A DNA stretch of 64,000 nt, taken from assembly GCA_934167175.1 (NCBI GenBank), contig CAKPKF010000002.1:1-64000 (forward strand). The letters are read 5' to 3'. The stretch comes from an uncultured Clostridia bacterium. GTDB taxonomy: Bacteria; Bacillota; Clostridia; TANB77; CAG-508. This document shows, piece after piece, positions 27,398 to 36,621 of this stretch; position 1 is the first letter of the stretch, and every line of letters starts with the position of its first letter. The translations under genes and the position numbers were made by a program. A model generated the notes under the pieces. It saw nothing but the letters and a program-made list of their open reading frames with translations, had not been told where the DNA came from and searched no databases.

Positions 27398-28927
27398 ATG
27401 AAACTACAATACATGATTGTTATATTTATAGCGGTAGTATTACCTATATCTTTAGTTTTATCTGTATATACTCAATTACAGATAAAAACTATGGTTAGTC
27501 AAGTATCGTACGATACTAAATTAACCGATGCAACTCATGATGCAGCAGTTGCTTTGCATACTAATATTATGAATAATGGAAGCCAAGCTACAATATATGA
27601 TGTAATGAGGGCAAATGTTCTTGCAGCAACAAATGTATTTATGAATAGTATAGCAACAAGTTTAGGTGTAGGTGGATACAGTGAAAATGAACTTAATCAA
27701 CATATACCTGCAATAGTATATACAATGTATGATGGATATTATATATATACACCATATAGTGAATTTAAATCACAAGAAGAAAAAAGAACATTAAAACCAT
27801 ATGTTTATTATACCAAAAGATATACTGATGGAAATACTGATATAGTTGTAAATTATTCATTAGATAATTATATTGCAATATATGGAAAAATTAATGGTGA
27901 AGGAGTTGCTAAATCAGGGTATTTGGTAAACCCAGATGTTACTAGTGATGATGGAAGTACATATAAAGGATACAATATACTTAAAGAGGATGGTAGCATG
28001 GAAAGTGGAATATTTGCAAGACAAAAATTAGAACAAAAAGAAGACAGAAGCAAAACACCACATGAGTATAGCTATCAATTAGAATACACTTTACCATATA
28101 AAAAGGCTGAAGAAGAAAAAGCGGAAGCAGCAGCAGAAGGAAAAACGCTAACGGAAGAAGAAACAGAACAAGGCAAATATGAATATGCAGCAATAAATTA
28201 TTACAAAGAAGCAAAAGAATTTACTAATTTTGTAATAACTAATTTAGGAAATTTTGATTTCAATGGGGATGGCAAAAAAATATTTCAAATAGATTCTAAT
28301 AATGACCCAGAAGATGAAGGGTCAGCATTTAATGCTGAAAGAGCTAAAGTTATAAAAGATTCTATAGAAGATAATTTAATAATTGCAATTTCTAATTTTA
28401 ATCAGAAAACACCAGGAACAAGTAACTATAGAATTCCAGAAATGTCTTCAACCGACTGGGATATTGTAACTAAAGATTTTACTGTAATAGCATATATGGA
28501 AGGTTTAAAATCTGGTTTCAAAACATATAATAGTTATGCAATAACTCCATTGGCAAGTAATAATTTATATGTGAATAAAAATGATATATATTATAAAGGC
28601 AATGATCCAAATGAAAAATATTATCATACTTTAAACTGTAATAAAATACAAGGAGACAAAATAACTGGATATGCAGGGTATAATTTTACAAAAGTAGGAC
28701 AAGATGTTTCAGAGAACAGTAAAATAGTAACTAAATATTTTTATTTAAAAGATTTTCTTGCATGTTATCATTGTGCAGTAAATAGAACTATGGAACCTGT
28801 AACAGATGATGCAATGAAAAATAAATATTTGACAGCTTATTATACAGCAATAGCTAGAGAACGTCAGCTAACATACAAAACAAGTAATATGATAACTCAA
28901 ACTACTAAAAATACAACCCTAAATTAA
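27398..28927 (+). CDS. Large membrane-anchored ectodomain protein of the pilus operon
   Basis: 509 residues. One N-terminal helix (about 4-25) and then an exported domain rich in Tyr, Asn and Lys. The first part (THDAAVALHTNIMN, VYTMYDGYYIYTPYSEF) resembles exported pilus-tip or adhesin-like proteins found beside clostridial Tad genes, though I cannot name a family. A pair of cysteines (FLACYHCAVNRT) near the C-terminus with an upstream HTLNC could bind metal or form a disulfide. It is the last gene of the operon, before a terminator. Confidence 0.55.
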   Translation: MKLQYMIVIFIAVVLPISLVLSVYTQLQIKTMVSQVSYDTKLTDATHDAAVALHTNIMNNGSQATIYDVMRANVLAATNVFMNSIATSLGVGGYSENELNQHIPAIVYTMYDGYYIYTPYSEFKSQEEKRTLKPYVYYTKRYTDGNTDIVVNYSLDNYIAIYGKINGEGVAKSGYLVNPDVTSDDGSTYKGYNILKEDGSMESGIFARQKLEQKEDRSKTPHEYSYQLEYTLPYKKAEEEKAEAAAEGKTLTEEETEQGKYEYAAINYYKEAKEFTNFVITNLGNFDFNGDGKKIFQIDSNNDPEDEGSAFNAERAKVIKDSIEDNLIIAISNFNQKTPGTSNYRIPEMSSTDWDIVTKDFTVIAYMEGLKSGFKTYNSYAITPLASNNLYVNKNDIYYKGNDPNEKYYHTLNCNKIQGDKITGYAGYNFTKVGQDVSENSKIVTKYFYLKDFLACYHCAVNRTMEPVTDDAMKNKYLTAYYTAIARERQLTYKTSNMITQTTKNTTLN

Positions 28928-28949
28928 TATTATAAAAATAAGTTTAAAT

Positions 28950-28980
28950 AACACATCACTTTAAAAGTGGTGTTTTATTT
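28950..28980 (+). terminator. Terminator of the pilus operon
   Basis: CATCACTT / AAGTGGTG stem with a G-T pair, then TTTTATTTTT. Confidence 0.7.
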
Positions 28981-29028
28981 TTCGAAAAATGGTTATCCTA
29001 AAATTATAAATAAATTTTAGGAGTGCCT

Positions 29029-30276
29029 ATGAATAAAGTAAATAAATTTTCAATAATATTTTTTTTAATAATTATTTTAATATATATTACAGGAATTACA
29101 TCATTTCCAGATAATATTATAATATTTCAAGGTGAAAAGCTAAATTTAAAAACTGTTTATGGACTATCACTAAAAGAAAAAAAAGATGTAAAATATGAAG
29201 CAATAGAAACATCAGCCAATATAGCAAATTCAAAAATTGATAATTCAAAAATTGGAAAAACAGATTTTAAATTAAATTTATTTAGAAATATTCCTGTAAA
29301 AGATGTTACTGTAAACGTAATTCCAAAAACAAAAGTTATACCATTAGGAAACTTAGTTGGATTAAAATTATATACAAACGGTGTTTTAATTGTGGGAATG
29401 TCTGAAATAAATGGTATAGATAAGAGAAAATATAAACCCTATGAAAATTCTGATATAAAAGAAGGAGATATGATTGTATCTGTAAATGAAAAATCTATAA
29501 CTTACACTTCAGAACTAATAAAAAATGTTAATAATTGCAACGGCGAAAATATAAAAGTAAAGTATGTAAGAGAGGGAAAAGAATTTGAAACTACGATAAA
29601 ACCGGTTGAAACAGAACAAAAGAAATATAAACTAGGTTTATGGGTAAGAGATGCTGCTGCTGGTGTTGGAACAATGAGCTTTTACGAGAAATCTAGTGGC
29701 ATGTTTGCGTCTTTAGGACATGGAATATTAGATATAGATACTGAAAAATTAATAGATATAGCAAAAGGTGAATTTGTAGAAAGTAATATAGTTTCAGTAA
29801 CAAAAGGTGAAAAAGGGAATCCAGGAAAAATACAAGGGTCAATTGAAAATAAAACTACAATAGGCGAAGTATATAAAAATACTGAATTTGGAGTATATGG
29901 AAAAGTAAAAAATTCATCAATTCTAAATATAGATTATTCAAATGAATTAGAAGTTGCTTCAAGAGAAGAAATAAAAACTGGTGAAGCTAAAATCATATGT
30001 ACATTAGAAAACAATAAAAAACAAGAATATTCAATAGAAATTCAAAAGATATATGTGAATAATAATAATGATAACAAAAGCATGGTTTTAAAAATAACAG
30101 ATCCAAAGTTATTAGAAAAAACTGGGGGAATAATACAACGGAATGAGTGGGTCACCAATAATACAAAACAACAAATTTATTCGGCGCTGTAACACACGTA
30201 ATGGTTAATGATCCCAAAACTCGGATATGGAGTTTTTGCTGATATAATGTTAAAACAAATGCGAGAAATAAAGTAA
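29029..30276 (+). CDS. spoIVB: SpoIVB peptidase (three CGG +1 shifts)
   Basis: Serine peptidase (S55) secreted from the forespore that cleaves SpoIVFA and so triggers pro-sigma-K processing. 414 residues after recoding. It has an N-terminal anchor (about 8-28), a PDZ domain (about 130-195, with IKEGDMIVSVNEKSIT), the catalytic His in SLGHGILDIDT and the catalytic Ser in GMSGSPI. Three CGGN sites near the C-terminus (30139, 30182, 30222) are each in frame only after the previous shift and restore IIQGMSGSPII, FIGAVTHVMVNDPKTGYGVF and a stop at 30274-30276. Without shifting, the product loses the catalytic Ser motif. ATG 29029 follows AGGAG. Confidence 0.92.
30139..30142 (+). other. In-frame CGGA recoding site 1, spoIVB
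   Basis: Context CAA-CGG-A. It gives Gly371, the first Gly of GMSGSP. Confidence 0.92.
30182..30185 (+). other. In-frame CGGC recoding site 2, spoIVB
   Basis: Context ATT-CGG-C, in frame only after shift 1. It restores FIGAVTHV. Confidence 0.92.
30222..30225 (+). other. In-frame CGGA recoding site 3, spoIVB
   Basis: Context ACT-CGG-A, in frame only after shifts 1 and 2. It restores TGYGVFADIML and the terminal TAA. Confidence 0.92.
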
Positions 30277-30296
30277 GAATTACAGAAGACATGTAT

Positions 30297-30325
30297 TTGC
30301 ATTAATAAATCGGCTATGCTATAAT
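30297..30325 (+). promoter_or_regulatory. Promoter of galE
   Basis: TTGCAT, 17 bp, TATAAT, 58 bp upstream of the galE ATG. Confidence 0.6.
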
Positions 30326-30383
30326 ACGAGTTATAGATAATATATATTATCTTATATATTATACAAAAAAGGAGGTATTAAAT

Positions 30384-31388
30384 ATGGCAATATTATTACC
30401 GGGAGGAGCAGGCTATATAGGAAGTCATACTGCTGTCGAATTATTAAAAAATGGAAAAGAAATAATAATAATGGATAATTTTTCTAATAGTAGCTCAAAA
30501 TCATTAGAAGCAATAAAAAAGATAACAGGAAAAAAGTTTAAATTTTATGAAATGGATTATTCAGATAGGGAAAAACTAGAAGTAGTTTTTAAAGAAAACC
30601 AAATAGATGCTGTATTAAACTTTGCCGGATATAAAGCGGTTGGGGAATCAATACAAAAACCAATAGAATATTATACTAATAATATTTCTGGTGCATTAGT
30701 GCTACTAGATGTAATGCGAAAATATGGATGTAAAAAATTTATATTTAGTTCTTCAGCAACTGTATATGGAGAACCTGAAAAAATACCTCTAACAGAAGAA
30801 TGCAAAATTGGTGGAACAACTAATCCTTATGGGACAACCAAATTATTTATAGAACAAATATTAAAAGATATATATAGATCAGATAATACTTGGGATATAT
30901 GTATATTGAGATATTTTAACCCAGTAGGAGCACATGAAAGTGGATTAATAGGTGAAGAACCAAAAGGTATTCCAAATAACTTAATGCCATATGTAGCAAG
31001 AGTTGCAGCAGGAATTTTACCAGAGTTATCAGTGTTTGGAAATGATTACAATACTCCAGATGGAACAGGAGTAAGAGATTATATACATGTTGTAGATTTA
31101 GCAAAAGGCCATGTAAAAGCTCTAGAAAAATTAGATAAAGAACAAGAGGGATTATATATATATAATTTAGGAACAGGAACAGGATATAGTGTATTAGATA
31201 TGGTAAAAGCATTTGAAGAAACAACAGGAAAAACAGTAAAATATAAAATTGCTCCACGAAGAGAAGGGGATATAGCAACTTGTTATGCAGATCCTAAAAA
31301 GGCAAAGAAAGAATTAGGATGGATAGCAGAAAAGGGACTAAAAGAAATGTGTGAAGATTCATGGAATTTTATAGAAAAAAATAAATAG
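30384..31388 (+). CDS. galE: UDP-glucose 4-epimerase GalE
   Basis: Interconverts UDP-glucose and UDP-galactose with bound NAD. 334 residues. The Rossmann motif GGAGYIGSH is at residues 7-15, catalytic SSSATVYG near 122-129 and YGTTK near 147-151, and the galE-specific RYFNPVGAHESGLIGE and GVRDYIHVVDLA are present. Odd point: residue 6 is Pro (LLPGGAGYIG) where nearly all GalE have Thr (VTGGAGYIG); the Pro comes from CCG. RBS AAAGGAGG. Confidence 0.95.
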   Translation: MAILLPGGAGYIGSHTAVELLKNGKEIIIMDNFSNSSSKSLEAIKKITGKKFKFYEMDYSDREKLEVVFKENQIDAVLNFAGYKAVGESIQKPIEYYTNNISGALVLLDVMRKYGCKKFIFSSSATVYGEPEKIPLTEECKIGGTTNPYGTTKLFIEQILKDIYRSDNTWDICILRYFNPVGAHESGLIGEEPKGIPNNLMPYVARVAAGILPELSVFGNDYNTPDGTGVRDYIHVVDLAKGHVKALEKLDKEQEGLYIYNLGTGTGYSVLDMVKAFEETTGKTVKYKIAPRREGDIATCYADPKKAKKELGWIAEKGLKEMCEDSWNFIEKNK

Positions 31389-31408
31389 GAGGAAGGGTTT
31401 TTATTATA

Positions 31409-32236
31409 ATGAAGATAGGATATTTAGGGCCAGATGGAACATATTGTTATGAAGCAATGAAAAAATACATAGGAAGATGTGCTATAGAAGCAGAAAAAAT
31501 ACCATATAATAATATAACAGATACTATTTTAGGGATAAAAAATGGAGAAATAGATAAATGCGTTGTTCCAATTGAAAATTCAATTCAAGGTAGTGTATTG
31601 GAAACAATGGATACATTAAGGGAAACAGAAGGACTATATATTCAATCTCGTATAGTTATAGATATAAAGCATCACTTAATGAGCACAAAAAAATACAAAC
31701 CAGATGAAATTAAAAAAATATATTCTCATCCACAAGCACTAGCACAATGTCGAAAATATATTCACAAGAATTATCCAAATTGTGAAATTAAACAAGTTTC
31801 AAGTACAGCATTAGCAGCGGAAAAAATATTAAATGAGGAAAATTGTGCATGCATATGTAATGAAGCATGCAGAGAAATATACAATTTAGAAGATTTAGAT
31901 CAAAATATTCAAGATGTGCAAAATAATCAGACTACTTTTATAGTTATATCAAAAGAAAAAAAAAATGATGTAAAAGGCGAAGTTACAACATCTATATTCT
32001 TTTCAGTATATAGTAAACCAGGAGAGCTATACAAGGTATTAGGTTTATTTAATATTTTCGAAGTAAATCTTAACAAAATAGAATCAAGACCAGCAAAAAC
32101 AAAATTAGGAGAATATATATTTTGGGTAGATTTTGAAGCTAATGAAAACTGGGATTATATAAAAATATTACTAGAACAAATAGATAAAAGATGTTCATAT
32201 TTTAGATGTTTAGGAACATATGACCATGTGGAATAA
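31409..32236 (+). CDS. pheA: Prephenate dehydratase
   Basis: Converts prephenate to phenylpyruvate in phenylalanine synthesis. 275 residues: a PDT domain (KIGYLGPDGTYCYEAM at the start, CVVPIENSIQGSVLETMDTL about 51-70, then the SSTALAAE and NNQTTFIVIS motifs with the conserved TxF), then a regulatory ACT domain (about 195-275, with ESRPAK). No chorismate mutase domain is fused. 20 bp after galE, probably cotranscribed. Confidence 0.93.
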   Translation: MKIGYLGPDGTYCYEAMKKYIGRCAIEAEKIPYNNITDTILGIKNGEIDKCVVPIENSIQGSVLETMDTLRETEGLYIQSRIVIDIKHHLMSTKKYKPDEIKKIYSHPQALAQCRKYIHKNYPNCEIKQVSSTALAAEKILNEENCACICNEACREIYNLEDLDQNIQDVQNNQTTFIVISKEKKNDVKGEVTTSIFFSVYSKPGELYKVLGLFNIFEVNLNKIESRPAKTKLGEYIFWVDFEANENWDYIKILLEQIDKRCSYFRCLGTYDHVE

Positions 32237-32286
32237 AGTAAAAATTAATAAAACAAAAGATATTAAAATGTAAAAGAGGGATAAAT

Positions 32287-34110
32287 ATGTATAGAAATAC
32301 TTTAGAAAAATCAAAAGGTATAACACTAGTAGCATTAGTAATCACAATAATAATATTATTAATATTATCAGGAGTAGTATTGAGCTTAATTATAGGGGAG
32401 AATGGTTTAGTACAAAAAGCGAAGCAATCAAAAGAAATATCTGTAATAGCTGGTGAAAAGGAAATAATTAATATGGGAGTTAGTTCTGTAAAAATAAAAA
32501 AAATTCAAGAGGGTGTTGAAAATTATCAGTTGGATGCCAATGATTTGCAAAATGAATTACAAAATGAAAACGTTACAGTAACACCAATGGGAAATTTAAT
32601 TAAAATATTTTTTATAGAAAGTAGTAACGAATATATTATAGATAAGGATGCAAAAATTTTTGATGAGAAAGAGCTTGCTAATGTTATTTTATATGGTGAA
32701 GGAACAGAAGAAAACCCATATTTAATAAATCATATTGAGGATTTAGTAGCATTTGCTCATAATGTAAAAAAAGGAAATAGTTATAAAGAAAAGTTCTTAA
32801 AATTAAATAATGACTTAGATTTTAATGACAATAATTCATATATAGATGCAAACGCAAAATCATATGTTGATTCTTATGGAGAAACAATTTATTATGGTGA
32901 TTATAATAATGATGGAGAGAATGATTCTATAAAAGAAAATGTTACTAAGGGAACAGGTTTTTATATAATTGGCGATAGCCAAAATGCATTTGAAGGAACA
33001 TTTTTAGGAAATAATAAAAAAATTAATAATATATATATAAATTATACAACAAGTTCTGAAGGATATTATGAGTGTGCTGGACTTTTTGCATATAGTAAAG
33101 GAATTATTTCTGATTTGGAAACAACAGGAACAATTAAAGCTAATTACAGCAAAGAATTAATTCTAGGAGGAATTGTAGGAAGAATAGTAGGCCCTGCTTC
33201 TGTGGAAAATTGTAAAAATAATATAAATATAGAAGTTACAGGAACAAGTGATACTGCCGATGTTGGAGGAGTTGTAGGAAGTGCACCTAGCGTATGGGAG
33301 ACAGACTTGAATTCATATATAAATAATTGTGTTAATTATGGAAAAATAGATGTAAATGGAGTAAGAAAAGTATCTGTAGGTGGAATCAGTGGGTATGTTG
33401 GTGGCGCATGTATATTTTCTAACAATGTTAATTGTGGAAAAATTAATGTGATAGCTTTAATAAGGGGATGTGATATAAATACTGGTGGAGTAGCAGGAAA
33501 AGCAAATTATGTAGTATTGAACAAATTAAAAAATAATGGAAATGTAACAGTAAAGAACGAGAATAATGGAACAGGATATATAGGTGAAATGAATTGTGGA
33601 GGGATTTTAGGAGATGCTGATGGCTCAGTTTCTGTCTATAATTCATATAATGCTGGTGATATAACAGCTAAAGATAATGAGTTTAGAGTAGGAGGTGTAG
33701 GAGGAATTTTAGGTCGTCCAGACTACTCTAGTAACCAAGTTGTTAATTGTTATAATACTGGAAAAGTTTCAGGGAATATAGGTGCAGGTGGAATAGGTGG
33801 ATATCTTTCGGATTATACATACAATGCATATAATGTTGGTGAATGTGAAAATGGTATTGCATACAAATTAGGAGGAAATAGTTCAGCGATACATAAAAAC
33901 ATATATTATTTGGACATAGCATCTAGCAACGGAGTAAGTTATTTATATAATGTAGAAGATACAACAGAATCAAAAACCAATGAAGAGATGATGTCACAAG
34001 AATTTGTGGATTTATTAAATCAAAATGTAGACTCAGAAAATTCGAATTCTCCAAAGGTGCAGTTAGTTAGATGGAAAAAAGGAGATACATATCCAGTATT
34101 TGATTATTAA
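32287..34110 (+). CDS. Pilin-signal surface protein with glycine-rich (GLUG-like) repeats
   Basis: 607 residues. The N-terminus EKSKGITLVALVITIIILLILSGVVL is the type-IV-pilin-like 'KGITL' signal common in clostridial surface proteins: a basic leader, G-I-T-L and a hydrophobic helix. After a linker with GTEENPYLINHIEDLVAFAHNVKKG comes a tandem array of seven or so repeats, each with GGI/VxG followed 10-20 residues later by NCxNxGxI (for example GGIVGRI, GGVVGSA, GGISGYV, GGVAGKA, GGILGDA). This resembles GLUG-type beta-helix repeats of adhesins. Likely exposed at the surface and possibly an adhesin; the processing enzyme is not in the window. Confidence 0.75.
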   Translation: MYRNTLEKSKGITLVALVITIIILLILSGVVLSLIIGENGLVQKAKQSKEISVIAGEKEIINMGVSSVKIKKIQEGVENYQLDANDLQNELQNENVTVTPMGNLIKIFFIESSNEYIIDKDAKIFDEKELANVILYGEGTEENPYLINHIEDLVAFAHNVKKGNSYKEKFLKLNNDLDFNDNNSYIDANAKSYVDSYGETIYYGDYNNDGENDSIKENVTKGTGFYIIGDSQNAFEGTFLGNNKKINNIYINYTTSSEGYYECAGLFAYSKGIISDLETTGTIKANYSKELILGGIVGRIVGPASVENCKNNINIEVTGTSDTADVGGVVGSAPSVWETDLNSYINNCVNYGKIDVNGVRKVSVGGISGYVGGACIFSNNVNCGKINVIALIRGCDINTGGVAGKANYVVLNKLKNNGNVTVKNENNGTGYIGEMNCGGILGDADGSVSVYNSYNAGDITAKDNEFRVGGVGGILGRPDYSSNQVVNCYNTGKVSGNIGAGGIGGYLSDYTYNAYNVGECENGIAYKLGGNSSAIHKNIYYLDIASSNGVSYLYNVEDTTESKTNEEMMSQEFVDLLNQNVDSENSNSPKVQLVRWKKGDTYPVFDY

Positions 34111-34148
34111 CAACTACTAATTAAGTGTTTTTAATATATAAAGAAAGG

Positions 34149-34178
34149 AAAAGTGCTATGATGGCACTTTTTCTTTTT
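34149..34178 (+). terminator. Terminator after the repeat protein
   Basis: AAAAGTGC-TATGATG-GCACTTTT stem followed by TTCTTTTTT. Confidence 0.8.
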
Positions 34179-34191
34179 TCTAAAAAATATA

Positions 34192-34220
34192 TTGAAAAAT
34201 ATGAAGTTATGGTATAAAAT
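34192..34220 (+). promoter_or_regulatory. Candidate promoter of the glycolytic operon
   Basis: TTGAAA at 34192 with TATAAA at 34213 (15 bp) or TAAAAT at 34215 (17 bp). About 65 bp of leader follows. No CggR-type operator recognised. Confidence 0.45.
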
Positions 34221-34286
34221 TGTATTGGTCTTGGATAGACTAAATTTATATTGATACTATAAGTATCTGAAATGGAGGAATAATAA

Positions 34287-35294
34287 ATGTCAGTTAGAAT
34301 AGGTATTAATGGTTTTGGTAGAATAGGAAATTTAACTTTCCAAGCTGCCTTAGAAAGAGAAAATGTTGAGGTTGTAGCTATAAACGATCCTTTTATAGCA
34401 GCAGATTATATGGCTTATATGGTAAAATATGATACTGTTCAAGGAAAATTTAAAGGTGAAGTTAGAGCCGAAGATGGAAAATTAATAGTAAATGGAAGAG
34501 AAATAAAAGTATATAATGAAATGGACCCTAAAAACATTCCTTGGGGAGCAGATGGAGTAGATTATGTATTAGAATGTTCAGGAGTTTTCACAACAACTGA
34601 AAAGGCTAATGCTCATTTAGAAGCAGGAGCTAAAAAAGTAATTATTAGTGCACCTTCAAAAGATGCTCCAATGTTTGTAATGGGAGTAAATCACACAGAG
34701 TATAAACCAGAAATGAACATAGTTTCAAATGCATCATGTACAACTAACTGTTTAGCACCACTTGCTAAAGTTGTTAATGATAATTTCGGAATTAAAGAAG
34801 GTCTTATGACTACAGTTCATTCTATAACAGCAACACAAAAAACTGTTGATGGAGCTTCTAAAAAAGATTGGAGAGGTGGAAGATCAGCTAGTGCTAACAT
34901 AATTCCTTCAACAACAGGTGCAGCTAAAGCTGTAGGAAAAGTAATTCCACAATTAAATGGAAAATTAACAGGAATGGCATTTAGAGTTCCAACTGTAGAT
35001 GTTTCAGTTGTTGATTTAACATGTAATTTAGAAAGACCAGCAACATATGAAGAAATATGTGAAGCAATAAAAAGAGCATCAGAAAACGAATTTAAAGGAA
35101 TAATTGAATATGTAGATGATCCAGTAGTATCATCAGATTTTGTACATGACAGTCATACTTCTATATTTGATAGTAAAGCAGGTATACAATTAACAGATAC
35201 TTTTGTTAAATTAGTTGCATGGTATGACAATGAATGGGGATATTCAAACAAATTAGTAGATTTAGCATGCCATATAGCAAGCGTATGTCAATAA
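34287..35294 (+). CDS. gap: Glyceraldehyde-3-phosphate dehydrogenase
   Basis: 335 residues. NAD-binding start RIGINGFGRIGNL, catalytic Cys in SNASCTTNCLAP (about 150-161), HSITATQ, and the C-terminal WYDNEWGYSNK. Glycolytic, NAD-type. First gene of the operon gap-pgk-tpiA-gpmI covering triose phosphates to 2-phosphoglycerate. GGAGG RBS. It has no in-frame CGG. Confidence 0.97.
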   Translation: MSVRIGINGFGRIGNLTFQAALERENVEVVAINDPFIAADYMAYMVKYDTVQGKFKGEVRAEDGKLIVNGREIKVYNEMDPKNIPWGADGVDYVLECSGVFTTTEKANAHLEAGAKKVIISAPSKDAPMFVMGVNHTEYKPEMNIVSNASCTTNCLAPLAKVVNDNFGIKEGLMTTVHSITATQKTVDGASKKDWRGGRSASANIIPSTTGAAKAVGKVIPQLNGKLTGMAFRVPTVDVSVVDLTCNLERPATYEEICEAIKRASENEFKGIIEYVDDPVVSSDFVHDSHTSIFDSKAGIQLTDTFVKLVAWYDNEWGYSNKLVDLACHIASVCQ

Positions 35295-35322
35295 AAATAA
35301 AAATTAGGAAGGAAGAATTGAT

Positions 35323-36507
35323 ATGAATAAAAAAACAGTAAAAGATGTAGACTTAAGAGGAAAAAAAGTACTAATGAGATGTGATTTTAATGTACCACTA
35401 GATGAAGAGAGAAATATAACAGATAACAGAAGAATAGTTGCAGCATTAGATACAATAAAATATTTATTAGATCAAGATTGTAAAATAATACTTTGTTCAC
35501 ATTTAGGAAGACCAAAGGGAGAAGTAAAAAAAGAATTTTCTTTAGAGCCAGTGGCAAAAGAATTAACTAGACTATTAGGACAAGAAGTTAAATTAGCAAA
35601 AGATGTTATAGGAGAAAGTGCAAGAGAATTAACTTCTGAAATGAAACCAAGAGATATCGTTCTTCTAGAAAATGTTAGATTCCATAGAGAAGAAACAGAC
35701 AATGATCCAGAATTTGCTAAAAAATTAGCTAGTTTTGCAGAAGTTTTTGTAAATGATGCTTTTGGTACAGCACATAGAGCTCATGCTTCAACAGCAGGAG
35801 TAGCAGCGTATTTACCAGCAGTATGTGGATTCCTTATTGAAAAAGAAATTAATTTCTTAGGTGAAACATTAGAGCATCCAAAAAGACCATTTGTAGCAAT
35901 ACTAGGTGGGGCAAAAGTTTCAGATAAAATTGGAGTTATAGATAGCCTACTTGAAAAAGTAGATACACTTATGATTGGCGGTGGAATGGCATATACATTC
36001 TTTAAAGCTATGGGATATGGTGTAGGTAATTCAATTTGTGAAGTTGATAAAGTTGACTTAGCAAATGAACTAATGGAAAAAGCAAAACAAAAAGGAGTGA
36101 AATTCTTATTACCTGTTGATACAAAAGTAGGAAAAGAATTTGATAAAGATACAGAGAGCAAAATAGTTGATTATAAAGAAATACCAGATAATTGGGAAGG
36201 ATTTGACATAGGTCCAAGAACAATAGAAATGTTCAAAGAAGAATTAGAAAAAGCCGGAACAGTTATTTGGAATGGACCAGTAGGCTTATTCGAATTTGAT
36301 CAATTTGCAATCGGAACAAATGCTATTGCAAAAATTTTAGCTGATATAGATGCTATAACTGTAATAGGTGGAGGAGATTCAGCAGCTGCAATAGAAAAAG
36401 CTGGATTATCAGATAAAATGACACATATTTCAACAGGTGGAGGAGCTTCTTTAGAATTTTTAGAAGGTAAAAAATTACCAGGAATAGAATGTTTACAAGA
36501 TAAATAG
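35323..36507 (+). CDS. pgk: Phosphoglycerate kinase
   Basis: 394 residues. RCDFNVPLD near residue 21, HLGRPKG about 59-65, LLENVRFHREE about 108-118, GGAKVSDKI about 197, and the C-terminal nucleotide loop GGGDSAAA, then STGGGASLEFLEG. Complete and typical. 28 bp after gap. Makes ATP from 1,3-bisphosphoglycerate. Confidence 0.97.
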   Translation: MNKKTVKDVDLRGKKVLMRCDFNVPLDEERNITDNRRIVAALDTIKYLLDQDCKIILCSHLGRPKGEVKKEFSLEPVAKELTRLLGQEVKLAKDVIGESARELTSEMKPRDIVLLENVRFHREETDNDPEFAKKLASFAEVFVNDAFGTAHRAHASTAGVAAYLPAVCGFLIEKEINFLGETLEHPKRPFVAILGGAKVSDKIGVIDSLLEKVDTLMIGGGMAYTFFKAMGYGVGNSICEVDKVDLANELMEKAKQKGVKFLLPVDTKVGKEFDKDTESKIVDYKEIPDNWEGFDIGPRTIEMFKEELEKAGTVIWNGPVGLFEFDQFAIGTNAIAKILADIDAITVIGGGDSAAAIEKAGLSDKMTHISTGGGASLEFLEGKKLPGIECLQDK

Positions 36508-36518
36508 TATAATAATAA

Positions 36519-36585
36519 AGTCGCCTAAAATATTTACAAGTAGTAATCAATTTTACTACTTGTAAATTAAACTTAAATGGCGACT
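36519..36585 (+). other. Two-part inverted repeat between pgk and tpiA
   Basis: Outer stem AGTCGCC (36519-36525) pairs with GGCGACT (36579-36585); inner 14-bp perfect stem TTTACAAGTAGTAA (36533-36546) pairs with 36553-36566 around a 6-base loop. No T run follows, so it is not a standard terminator. In the transcript it would form a stable hairpin between two glycolytic cistrons, possibly setting mRNA stability or partial termination. Confidence 0.75.
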
Positions 36586-36621
36586 AATTATTAGAAAAAT
36601 AAAGGGAAAGGAGCATAACTT

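Noticed and set aside
30399..30402. CCGG in galE as a recoding site
   Set aside because: The frame is continuous through it (CCG-GGA) and the CGG there is out of frame.
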